Positions 48,772 through 58,479 of a DNA stretch of 64,000 nucleotides are shown in pieces. Made by a program: the position numbers and the translations under genes. The notes under the pieces are model-generated. The model made no database searches. It was not told the DNA's origin and saw nothing but the letters and a program-made list of their open reading frames with translations. The stretch lies in NCBI GenBank assembly GCA_037501455.1, contig CM074856.1:99665001-99729000 (forward strand), written 5' to 3'. The stretch's first letter is position 1. Each line of letters starts with the position of its first letter. This DNA comes from Lantana camara (lineage: Eukaryota > Streptophyta > Magnoliopsida > Lamiales > Verbenaceae).

Positions 48772-49738
48772 GAGACTACCACTCCGCCATTCTGCATCAA
48801 CAAACAACCGAGGCCTTCCTTCGATGCATCGGTATAAACTGAGTAGCCTTCAGAACCCTCGGGTAGGGTTAGAACCGGTGTTGTAGTCAACCGTTCCTTA
48901 AGAGTTTGAAAACTCTTCTCACACGCCTCATCCCACTCGAACTTAGCCTATTTCTTTGTTAACCGAATCAACGGGGAGGCAAGACTCGAGAAATCTTTCA
49001 CAAAGCGCCTATAGTACCCCGTTAACCCGAGAAAACTTCTCACCTCTGAGGCATTCTTCGGTTGCTTCCATAGCATGACTGTTTCAATCTTCACTGGATC
49101 CACTTCTACATTGTTCCCCGAAATGAAGTGACCCGAAAAGGAAACCCGATCTATCCAGAACTCACACTTGCTGAACTTGGAAAACAGTCTATGCTCTCGA
49201 AGCATTGTCCAAATAGTTCTCAAATGCTACGCATGCTCTTCCACGGACCTCGAATACACCAGAATATCATCTATAAAAATGACTATGAATTTATCGAGGT
49301 AAGGCCGGAATATTCGATGCATCATATCCATAAACGCAGCTGGGGCATTAGTAAGGCCAAAAGGCATGACAACAAACTCAAAATGCCCATAACGAGTGTT
49401 GAAACCCCGTCTTCAGTATATCTTCCTCCCGGATACACAACTGATAATACCCTTGCCTCAGATCCAACTTGGAGTAGACACACGAACCCTGAAGTAGATC
49501 GAACAACTCTTTTATATGAGGAAGTGGGTATTTATTCTTAACAGTTAACCGGTTCAGCTCATGGTCGTCAATACACATCCGCAACGTCCCATCTTTCTTC
49601 TTTACAAACAGGACGGGAGCACGCCACGGAGAAGTGCTCGGGCGAATATAACCATATTCTAAGAGCTCATCAAGTTGTGTCTTCAGCTCCTTCAACTCAG
49701 CCGGAGCCATCCTGTAGGGGGAATTCGCATAAGGTTCC
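48772..49738 (-). pseudogene. pol: Gypsy element G: reverse transcriptase and start of RNase H
   Basis: Minus-strand chromovirus-like pol (Tekay/Del type by wording of motifs). In order: [42 protein letters not shown] (usually DYRELN), [12 protein letters not shown] one-base frameshift near 49395 is followed by [20 protein letters not shown], the FIDDIL catalytic box near 49266-49277, SFLGLTGYYRRFV, and an RNase H opening YTDASKEGLG near 48825. Stops lie near 49230 and 48947. Its upstream half is at 58201-58479, displaced 8.5 kb by TR-GAG2. The left end is cut by copia-2. Confidence 0.9.
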
Positions 49739-50785
49739 TGTAACATCCCGCTCGTCCGGCCTTTCCAGGTACGCCTTCACGGGTGAGCTATGTGTGCTTT
49801 TAATTGATTAATTATGTGTCTATTATTCTTTTATGTGATATATTTGAATTACTTGAATGTATTTGACCTTATGTGACTTATTTGTACGTATTTGTTCTCT
49901 TTGTTTCGTTCTTGCTTCGTTTGTATTCGTTTTCGTTTTCGATTTTTGTGACTACGTGCTATGCGTGACTTATATGTGTTATGTATGTGTCTTTGTGTTC
50001 GTTACTTGTTTTTGAGTTCGTTTGATACGGTTTTGAAAACCGTTTTATGTTTTAGGGACATAAGGGCCTAACGAGCTTTAGCGCACCTTGGGTTCCGGAA
50101 GGCGTAACTTGAGCTCGGGAATTCGGATTTGAATTCCGGAAGATGCGTTGGACTCGTAACGAAGAAATCAAGATAAAGAATCAAGATTCATATTTTTCTA
50201 AGCCCATTTGATTCCCCGTTTTTCAACCGGAACGAGCCCTTGTGCTTAAGAGTACCCTCTTGTTGACTAATCTTCACTTGTGGGACCCCATTTAACCCCA
50301 ATTAAACTTCTAACCTTGACTAATATGTATCTAACCATCCCTCACTCTCTCCTACTCCCCCATTTCGTCCCACACCCAAGAAAAAGAAAGGAAAGTGCAG
50401 CAACTTCAGCTCCAAGAAGAGAAGGAAGAAACCCTTGGCCATTCTTGATGATTTTGAGCTCAAATCACATCCAAAGCTTCTCTAATTTGAAAGGTAAGTT
50501 TATGATTGTAATCTACACTCTCTCTTCTCTATTATATGTGGATTTGAGTTGAATTCATTGGTTGATTCTTGAGTTCTAGCAAGCATGTGAATAGTAAGTG
50601 TTGGAAGTTTTGGATTGATTCTTGCTCCTTTCTTGTTTCTTTGAGATTTGTTGTTGTTAGTATGCTCCTAGGACTTATTTCTTAGCAATTGTTGCATTTC
50701 CTTGCTTGGTAATTAGAGCATGAGTGTTGGGTTTTTGTTTGGGGTTGCTGAGTTACTGTAGTGCCTCTGCGTTTTTCTGTACCGT

Positions 50786-50997
50786 GACACGGGCGTGTCA
50801 CGGTTTGCCCTTTGTTGGTGACACGGGCGTGTCACCTTTTGTTTTAGTTTTCGCTTTTCTGTACCGAGACACGGGGGTGTCTCGGCTTGCCTTGTTTTGG
50901 TGACACGGGCGTGTCACCTCCAGGTTTCTGTTGTTTAGTTCTGTACTGAGACACGGGGGTGTCTCAGTTTGCCTTTCCCGGGGGACACGGGCGTGTC
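50786..50997 (+). repeat. Paired-palindrome array, TR-GAG2 5' LTR (3 pairs)
   Basis: GACACGGGCGTGTC or GACACGGGGGTGTC at 50786, 50820, 50868, 50902, 50950 and 50984. Spacing is 34 bp in all three pairs and pairs repeat every 82 bp exactly. The first palindrome extends to 22 bp (50782-50803). Flanking bases of each palindrome are also symmetrical (CCG..CGG, CCGA..TCGG, CTGA..TCAG), while linkers are T-rich and variable. Confidence 0.95.
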
Positions 50998-51224
50998 TCC
51001 TAGGAATTCTAGTTTCGTTCGTTTTGTTTCCTCTCCGTTGTTTCTTGTTGTTTATTCTTGCTTCGTTTATGATATATGTCCGATTATGCTTTGAATGCTC
51101 GTAGATGATCTTAATGTGAATACATTTCATATCATTTGCACCATAAGCATACATATTCATGTGCCGAGCGTCAATGTGGTTCATATTGAGTCTAAGGTTG
51201 TCCTTTGCCTTTGTTTGCCTTTAG

Positions 51225-51296
51225 GTTCGTTCCGTGGTTGACGAGGTGGTCTTCTAGACGTTCGTTTGCTTCTTTTGCTCCCGTTGCTTCTCGGAG
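51225..51296 (+). other. Putative 72-nt leader mini-exon
   Basis: Bounded by TTTGCCTTTAG|G and GAG|GTGAGG. Equivalent segments are 7822-7892 (71 nt, LARD1) and 62449-62538 (90 nt, element I). Inferred from consensus and conservation only; no transcript evidence. Confidence 0.45.
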
Positions 51297-52645
51297 GTGA
51301 GGTTTCTTTCCTTTTAGATATTATGACCTACAACCCTAATTGTGATTTAAGCCCGCATGCGAACTATATATATGTATAAATAAGTGTTTGATATGTATTT
51401 TGCGGGAATTGGCCCACTTGCTATGAAATCCATTGAAAAGGCTTTTATATGTATATAAGCTATGTTTTGTTTATTCGTTTTCAAAAAGGGTTGGTGTGTG
51501 TACGTGTTAAGTTTTGACAAGAGAAAGCTTTTGTGATAAGTATCCGTTTTGTGAGATATGTGTGTGAGTTCTGTGATCTGTTTGGGCCCCGGAGATTGTG
51601 GGTAAGGGAGACCCGGGACGACCATCGGGGTCGCCGGTTACGACCCCTGTGCACTTCTCCACCAACGGGAGGCTTAGTTCTCCTATGCCGACGGAGCGCA
51701 TTTTGGCATGGCCGTCGAAGGAATTGGGCGGGATCCCCCGGTTCATCCGTTCTGTTCTGTGGTGGGAATCGAGAGGGGCACCTCTCTTCCCCAATGGTGT
51801 AAAGGTGGGATTGTTTTATGAGTTTTGCTTTGATCTGAGTAAGTGTGCGTGAGAACTCGTTCTCGCCGTGTTTCCGTTTATGTTTTGTATCCGATATGGT
51901 TTGCTTTATGCTTATGTATCCGATACGGTTTATGAAACGGGGTGGACTCCTAATTTGTAAAACTTGTTAGATTTTGACCTTTGGTCCTGACTCTTTCTTC
52001 GTATATATAGTATCATGTGTTAACACCTTTTGGAATGTAAAAACCACTCCGGATTCATGAACATTTCCGATTTGTATATGCTTGGCTCTTATGTATACGT
52101 ATGTGTGCGTGTGTTAGCCCCCTCACCAGTCTCTAGGACTGACCCTCGTTGCTTCTTCTCTTTTTCCCCTTTGTTTTGAGCTTTGCAGGTGCCCGGTTGG
52201 GAGTCTGGCTAGGCGGCAGTTGTCTTTCGAGTCTTGGGAGTTGTTCGAGTCTTTGTAGAGTCCTTGCATTACATATTTACTTTCCCGCTTTGGTACTACG
52301 TATATTTGGTACTATGTATAAGTAAGTATAAGTTATGATTTGTAATCTGAAGCTTTGAATATTTCTTTAGCCCGGGGTGGGCATAGCTTGTTGAAATATG
52401 TATGTCTCTTTCTGAACTTTTATATCTGTAATTGGTTTGTTTTGTGATCCTGTGGCTTCCGCACTTCTGATTTAACTTATTGCGCACTCTGTTCAGGGTC
52501 TAGACCGCCTAGCCTAGAGTTGATTTTTGTTTGTCACCCGTTCGCCATGGTTCGATGCGGGGATGGAGTTCCCCTTTCGATACCCGTGTTGGACTATGGT
52601 GCGGGGGATGTGGCGCCCTCCGCTCCGGGGTGTTACATCTGTAAG

Positions 52646-52657
52646 TGGTATCAGAGC
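52646..52657 (+). other. Primer binding site, initiator tRNA-Met (TR-GAG2)
   Basis: TGGTATCAGAGC, 8 nt after the 5' LTR. Confidence 0.93.
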
Positions 52658-52859
52658 TCTGGGTTGCAAAACCGGAGCTCTAGCGTCATGTCGGGTTTGT
52701 CTAGGTCGTTCGGCTTAGGATTATATGATTGTTTGCATTCATTCTCATCTTTTATGTGAATTATTTGAATTATTTGGTTTAATTAAGTTAATAGTTCACA
52801 TGAACATGTACTAAACCCTGCATGCATCGATATTTTGGAATCATTTCTCTTATCTCAGG

Positions 52860-53860
52860 ATGAGTTTTTCATACCAACATATTTCATCAAAAGGAAAACA
52901 AGAGAAACAAGTTTCTTCGGTCTCAAAGAAGTTTGAGGGCTTTAATCCACCGAAGTGGGTTGGAGGCGCTAGTGTTAATGCAGAGGAGTGGCTATCCGTG
53001 GTATTGTGGATTTGGGGAAATTGTTCGGGAACCTCACAAGAGAAAGTAAGACACACTTCCTGCTTACTACAAGGTGAAGCTTCAAAATGGTTCAAGGAAA
53101 TAAGATCACATCTAAAGAAGTCTGGGAAAGAGTTCCATTGGGAGAAATTTATCCGAGAATATTGCTACAAGTATATCCCTCCCAATGAATTGATTAGGAG
53201 ACTCCAAGAATTCCTAAATCTTGAGCAAGAAGTGAAGATGATGGATGATCTTATGATGGAACTAGAAAGCTCGAGAGCTAACCAAGATTGCCCTAAAGTC
53301 CGGGAATTTATACAAAGGCGTAGAGACGAGATTCAACAAGCTTTCCAAAGCTCACCGGTACATAAATGGTCCGAGGAAGTTAGAAGAATGGTTCAAGATG
53401 AAATGAATAAGCAAGAGGTGAAGTTTCACATTTCTAAGGACGGATATAATCCAGGATCAAGCTTAAACTCAAATAAGAGGCCTATGTTCCGAGAGGAAAC
53501 CCAGAACTTCAAGAGGTCGACTACATCAAGAAGAAGAAACTTCAACCACCAAAGATGGATCCGATACCTCTTCCATTGGAGATGATTCAATGCTCTTATT
53601 GTCAAGGCCCTAATCACACCGAAGAAGTTTGCCGAAAGAAACTTGGGAGATGTTACAAGTGTGGGGAACCGTGACATAAGGTGAACAGTTGCCGGAAGAC
53701 TAGGAATCCAAGGATTACAAAGAGCCATGATTCCAAGACTCCAAGCCCAATCCAAGTGAATATGACTGAAGAAGAAGAACAGGTTGTCAAGATCGACACT
53801 ACCGCTATGGTGAAAGGTACACCAAGCATTCATGGCACTACATACATGCATTTTATTTAA
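52860..53860 (+). pseudogene. gag: TR-GAG2 gag (frameshifted, one nonsense codon)
   Basis: The ATG directly follows TCTCAGG, a likely 3' splice site. Residues 24-42 (KFEGFNPPKWVGGASVNAE) and the run WFKEIRSHLKKSG to RRLQEFLNLEQ are a retrotransposon Gag core, related to that of element C. A one-base frame change near 53520 ends this frame at 53585. The other frame gives two zinc knuckles: CSYCQGPNHTEEVC (53591-53632) and CYKCGEP(stop)HKVNSC (53651-53692), with TGA at 53672-53674. It ends with TAA at 53858-53860 after TPSIHGTTYMHFI. With LTRs this similar, the breaks either arose very recently or, more likely, were carried by the parent copy and Gag came in trans. Confidence 0.88.
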
Positions 53861-55200
53861 TTGGTATTACTTTCCTTTTCTTGTTGTTCTCAATGCTTGC
53901 GTGTTTTGTTATTACTTGCTTGCTTGCTTATGTTTTCTCTTTTCTTTTCCCTTTTGTGTTGCCTCTCTCTTTGGAGAGAGTTTGGGGAGGAGAGTGTCGT
54001 GTGTTTGGTGAGCTGCGAGGGCCGAGCTCGTTCGGTGGTTGGTTCTTTTCCGGTGGTTTTTCTTGAAGGCGCCTAGTTTCGTCAGGGTAATGGTATTACC
54101 ATAGGCGTAGGTGGTTGCTTTTAGGACGTCCATTCGGGGCTCAACGGTATCTCCGGGTGTTGGATGGAAGGCTAGCCCATTGATACCCTTTGTAGTAGTG
54201 GTTGGTAATTACGGGACGGTGCGATAAGCTTCGTGGCTTTCCTTTGAGTTAACTCAGAGGCCGAGCCAAGCTTAAGGAGACAAAGGTCGAAGTAAGCCAC
54301 CTTTGGTGTTTCTTTGAAGATGGAATTCGTTTCCATCTAATTAGGGCATCGAGGTTGTCGTGATCTTTATCCCGGAATTATTTTGTGTCTGGAGTTCTCT
54401 TTCGGTGGTTTCTAGCGAGGTTGTTGGAGTCAAGTCGTAGTTGACGAGCTCTTAGAAGGTAATTTCATCCTTGTGAATACTTCTTTGTGGAGTATCTTAG
54501 TCCCCTCTAAGAAGAAGGCGGGATTTAGGATGAGAATATTACCGTGAGCTGCACAGGTTAACGGTGAGAGATAAATACCCTTCATGCTTGCTTCGAGGAG
54601 TCGTTAGTCCTTCTTCAGTGTTCTGTGGTCTTAGCTGAGTGTGGTTTCAACAAGGGTATGGTCGACTACGCATTTTGGTAGAAGAACCGAGAATTGCCTC
54701 AGAGATTAAGTCTCAAGTGTCGCCCCATGACATGAAAGACAAGGAAGAGGCAGGGTTCGAGTGGATAAGGCTTTTGAAGGGAGTTACCTTGATTACACGA
54801 GGATACTCAAACTTCTCCGTTACGATCGAGGTACTAAGGAAGACTTCGGTTGTGCGCTGCTACGGAGGATTGGAGCCTATGTCTCAAGAAGTGCTTAGTC
54901 ACGAGACTAATTCCACTCATGGTACGAGACTTGAAGAACCGGTAAGAGTGTGGCACAAGAAGAGGCATTGTAGACTTAGTGTAGCAATGTCTAAAGTGTT
55001 TTCGGTAGAAGACCGAACACCAAGAACCGGTAGTTTTCCCCAACTACTTTTGAATGTTAATCAGAAGTGGGAGCAACCAAAGTTTGCTAAAATAAGGGGA
55101 TTCACTCGGATTTGGTGAATACCACCGAGTGATCGGGACACGAGAAGTCTTCCTCATTTTTAATTAAGGAAGCAATGTCCCAAGGAGTTACAACTTTTGG
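53861..55200 (+). other. Post-gag non-coding segment of TR-GAG2
   Basis: Begins T-rich, then patches align with LARD1 (GTGTTTGGTGAGCTGCGAGG near 54009, TTTTAGGACGTCC near 54119, TAGTGTAGCAATGTC near 54977). A 159-codon open frame (54639-55118) matches no family I know; the LARD1 counterpart is shorter and aligns poorly as protein, so I do not call it a gene. No pol. Confidence 0.7.
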
Positions 55201-55226
55201 ATCAGAGTAGCGCAGCGGAAGCGTGG
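55201..55226 (+). other. Initiator tRNA-Met 5'-half-like sequence
   Basis: Begins ATCAGAGTAGCGCAGCGGAA and continues GCGTGG. 25 of 26 positions match plant initiator tRNA-Met as remembered (one G-to-A in the D-arm). The LARD1 copy has a different single mismatch, so each independently supports the intact tRNA sequence as ancestor. Confidence 0.78.
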
Positions 55227-55264
55227 AGTTGGGATCGCTCTAGTACCCTCAAAGGTCTCGCTTA

Positions 55265-55300
55265 GGACCTGAGGACAGGTCCTTTTGAAGGAGGGGAGTT
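55265..55300 (+). other. Pre-PPT hairpin and polypurine tract (TR-GAG2)
   Basis: GGACCTG-AGGA-CAGGTCC (55265-55282), then GAAGGAGGGGAG (55287-55298), directly before the 3' LTR. Confidence 0.88.
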
Positions 55301-58200
55301 TGTAACATCCCGCTCGTCCGGCCTTTCCAGGTACGCCTTCACGGGTGAGCTATGTGTGCTTTTAATTGATTAATTATGTGTCTATTATTCTTTTATGTGA
55401 TATATTTGAATTACTTGAATGTATTTGACCTTATGTGACTTATTTGTACGTATTTGTTCTCTTTGTTTCGTTCTTGCTTCGTTTGTATTCGTTTTCGTTT
55501 TCGATTTTTGTGACTACGTGCTATGCGTGACTTATATGTGTTATGTATGTGTCTTTGTGTTCGTTACTTGTTTTTGAGTTCGTTTGATACGGTTTTGAAA
55601 ACCGTTTTATGTTTTAGGGACATAAGGGCCTAACGAGCTTTAGCGCACCTTGGGTTCCGGAAGGCGTAACTTGAGCTCGGGAATTCGGATTTGAATTCCG
55701 GAAGATGCGTTGGACTCGTAACGAAGAAATCAAGATAAAGAATCAAGATTCATATTTTTCTAAGCCCATTTGATTCCCCGTTTTTCAACCGGAACGAGCC
55801 CTTGTGCTTAAGAGTACCCTCTTGTTGACTAATCTTCACTTGTGGGACCCCATTTAACCCCAATTAAACTTCTAACCTTGACTAATATGTATCTAACCAT
55901 CCCTCACTCTCTCCTACTCCCCCATTTCGTCCCACACCCAAGAAAAAGAAAGGAAAGTGCAGCAACTTCAGCTCCAAGAAGAGAAGGAAGAAACCCTTGG
56001 CCATTCTTGATGATTTTGAGCTCAAATCACATCCAAAGCTTCTCTAATTTGAAAGGTAAGTTTATGATTGTAATCTACACTCTCTCTTCTCTATTATATG
56101 TGGATTTGAGTTGAATTCATTGGTTGATTCTTGAGTTCTAGCAAGCATGTGAATAGTAAGTGTTGGAAGTTTTGGATTGATTCTTGCTCCTTTCTTGTTT
56201 CTTTGAGATTTGTTGTTGTTAGTATGCTCCTAGGACTTATTTCTTAGCAATTGTTGCATTTCCTTGCTTGGTAATTAGAGCATGAGTGTTGGGTTTTTGT
56301 TTGGGGTTGCTGAGTTACTGTAGTGCCTCTGCGTTTTTCTGTACCGTGACACGGGCGTGTCACGGTTTGCCCTTTGTTGGTGACACGGGCGTGTCACCTT
56401 TTGTTTTAGTTTTCGCTTTTCTGTACCGAGACACGGGGGTGTCTCGGCTTGCCTTGTTTTGGTGACACGGGTGTGTCACCTCCAGGTTTCTGTTGTTTAG
56501 TTCTGTACTGAGACACGGGGGTGTCTCAGTTTGCCTTTCCCGGGGGACACGGGCGTGTCTCCTAGGAATTCTAGTTTCGTTCGTTTTGTTTCCTCTCCGT
56601 TGTTTCTTGTTGTTTATTCTTGCTTCGTTTATGATATATGTCCGATTATGCTTTGAATGCTCATAGATGATCTTAATGTGAATACATTTCATATCAGTTG
56701 CACCATAAGCATACATATTCATGTGCCGAGCGTCAATGTGGTTCATATTGAGCTAAGGTTGTCCTTTGCCTTTGTTTGCCTTTAGGTTCGTTCCGTGGTT
56801 GACGAGGTGGTCTTCTAGACGTTCGTTTGCTTCTTTTGCTCCCGTTGCTTCTCGGAGGTGAGGTTTCTTTCCTTTTAGATATTATGACCTACAACCCTAA
56901 TTGTGATTTAAGCCCGCATGCGAACTATATATATGTATAAATAAGTGTTTGATATGTATTTTGCGGGAATTGGCCCACTTGCTATGAAATCCATTGAAAA
57001 GGCTTTTATATGTATATAAGCTATGTTTTGTTTATTCGTTTTCAAAAAGGGTTGGTGTGTGTACGTGTTAAGTTTTGACAAGAGAAAGCTTTTGTGATAA
57101 GTATCCGTTTTGTGAGATATGTGTGTGAGTTCTGTGATCTGTTTGGGCCCCGGAGATTGTGGGTAAGGGAGACCCGGGACGACCATCGGGGTCGCCGGTT
57201 ACGACCCCTGTGCACTTCTCCACCAACGGGAGGCTTAGTTCTCCTATGCCGACGGAGCGCATTTTGGCATGGCCGTCGAAGGAATCGGGCGGGATCCCCC
57301 GGTTCATCCGTTCTGTTCTGTGGTGGGAATCGAGAGGGGCACCTCTCTTCCCCAATGGTGTAAAGGTGGGATTGTTTTATGAGTTTTGCTTTGATCTGAG
57401 TAAGTGTGCGTGAGAACTCGTTCTCGCCGTGTTTCCGTTTATGTTTTGTATCCGATATGGTTTGCTTTATGCTTATGTATCCGATACGGTTTATGAAACG
57501 GGGTGGACTCCTAATTTGTAAAACTTGTTAGATTTTGACCTTTGGGGTCCTGACTCTTTCTTCGTATATATAGTATCATGTGTTAACACCTTTTGGAATG
57601 TAAAAACCACTCCGGATTCATGAACATTTCCGATTTGTATATGCTTGGCTCTTATGTATACGTATGTGTGCGTGTGTTAGCCCCCTCACCAGTCTCTAGG
57701 ACTGACCCTCGTTGCTTCTTCTCTTTTTCCCCTTTGTTTTGAGCTTTGCAGGTGCCCGGTTGGGAGTCTGGCTAGGCGGCAGTTGTCTTTCGAGTCTTGG
57801 GAGTTGTTCGAGTCTTTGTAGAGTCCTTGCATTACATATTTACTTTCCCGCTTTGGTACTACGTATATTTGGTACTATGTATAAATAAGTATAAGTTATG
57901 ATTTGTAATCTGAAGCTTTGAATATTTCTTTAGCCCGGGGTGGGCATAGCTTGTTGAAATATGTATGTCTCTTTCTGAACTTTTATATCTGTAATTGGTT
58001 TGTTTTGTGATCCTGTGGCTTCCGCACTTCTGATTTAACTTATTGCGCACTCTGTTCAGGGTCTAGACCGCCTAGCCTAGAGTTGATTTTTGTTTGTCAC
58101 CCGTTCGCCATGGTTCGATGCGGGGATGGAGTTCCCCTTTCGATACCCGTGTTGGACTATGGTGCGGGGGATGTGGCGCCCTCCGCTCCGGGGTGTTACA
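55301..58200 (+). repeat. TR-GAG2 3' LTR
   Basis: Copy of the 5' LTR at +5562. It differs by a few transitions, a 1-bp loss near 56751 and a 2-bp gain near 57545. Confidence 0.95.
56348..56559 (+). repeat. Paired-palindrome array, TR-GAG2 3' LTR (3 pairs)
   Basis: Starts at 56348, 56382, 56430, 56464, 56512 and 56546; the 34/82-bp layout is unchanged. The fourth has one C-to-T change (GACACGGGTGTGTC). Confidence 0.95.
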
Positions 58201-58479
58201 GTTCCGCTCCGGGATAGAGATCGATTTCAAACTCAATGTCCCAATCCGGTGGTAGAGATCCCAAACTCTCCGAGAAAACATCGAGAAATTCCTTCACAAT
58301 CTCCGTCTCCTCGAGCTTGGCCTGATCTTTTGGTTTATTTAAAAGATAAGCCACATAACCCGTCGCGCCGTCTCGGAACAATCTATTAGCTTCCACAAAG
58401 GAAATAAATGGGCTAGTTTTCAACCTCTCGCCCAAAATCACCGTAGAACCTAAAGTAACCTGTAGCACCACATCCCCAC
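58201..58479 (-). pseudogene. pol: Gypsy element G: protease-RT linker
   Basis: Minus-strand continuation of G upstream of the RT. Motifs ANRLFRDGATGYVAYLL (end of protease region), VKEFLDVFSES and LPPDWDIEFEIDLYPGAE are typical of the stretch just before chromovirus RT. The frame is open over this segment. Cut by TR-GAG2 on the left and LTR F on the right, so gag and the protease active site lie outside the window. Confidence 0.88.

Larger units (their letters stand above)
49739..52637 (+). repeat. TR-GAG2 5' LTR
   Basis: From TGTAACATCCCGCTCGTCCG to GGGGTGTTACA. U3 palindrome at 50118-50137; TATTTTTCTAAGCCC near 50192; putative donor AAG|GTAAG at 50494; palindrome array; acceptor at 51224; mini-exon; GGGCCCCGGAG block near 51583; hairpin CAGTC-TCTAG-GACTG near 52128; acceptor TTTGCAG at 52188; CTAGGCGG / CCGCCTAG arms near 52208 and 52505. 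Confidence 0.93.
49739..58200 (+). mobile_element. TR-GAG2: complete young gag-only long-LTR retrotransposon
   Basis: 8.46 kb with perfect TSD GTTCC (49734-49738 and 58201-58205), inserted in the RT region of G. LTRs are 2899 and 2900 bp and by eye differ at about five bases plus two short indels, so it is among the youngest insertions here. The interior (2.66 kb) has gag, non-coding DNA, a tRNA-like fragment, hairpin and PPT, and no pol. It fits published descriptions of TR-GAG/LARD non-autonomous elements. Confidence 0.95.

Noticed and set aside
50786..50997. Evenly spaced palindromic repeats resembling a CRISPR array
   Set aside because: The host is a plant, the repeats come in pairs with alternating 34/48-bp steps, linkers are T-rich homologous sequence and not unique spacers, and there is no cas gene.
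54639..55118. 159-codon open frame after gag in TR-GAG2 as a possible extra gene
   Set aside because: The homologous segment of LARD1 is interrupted and the protein match is weaker than the DNA match. It also runs up to the tRNA-like/PPT region.
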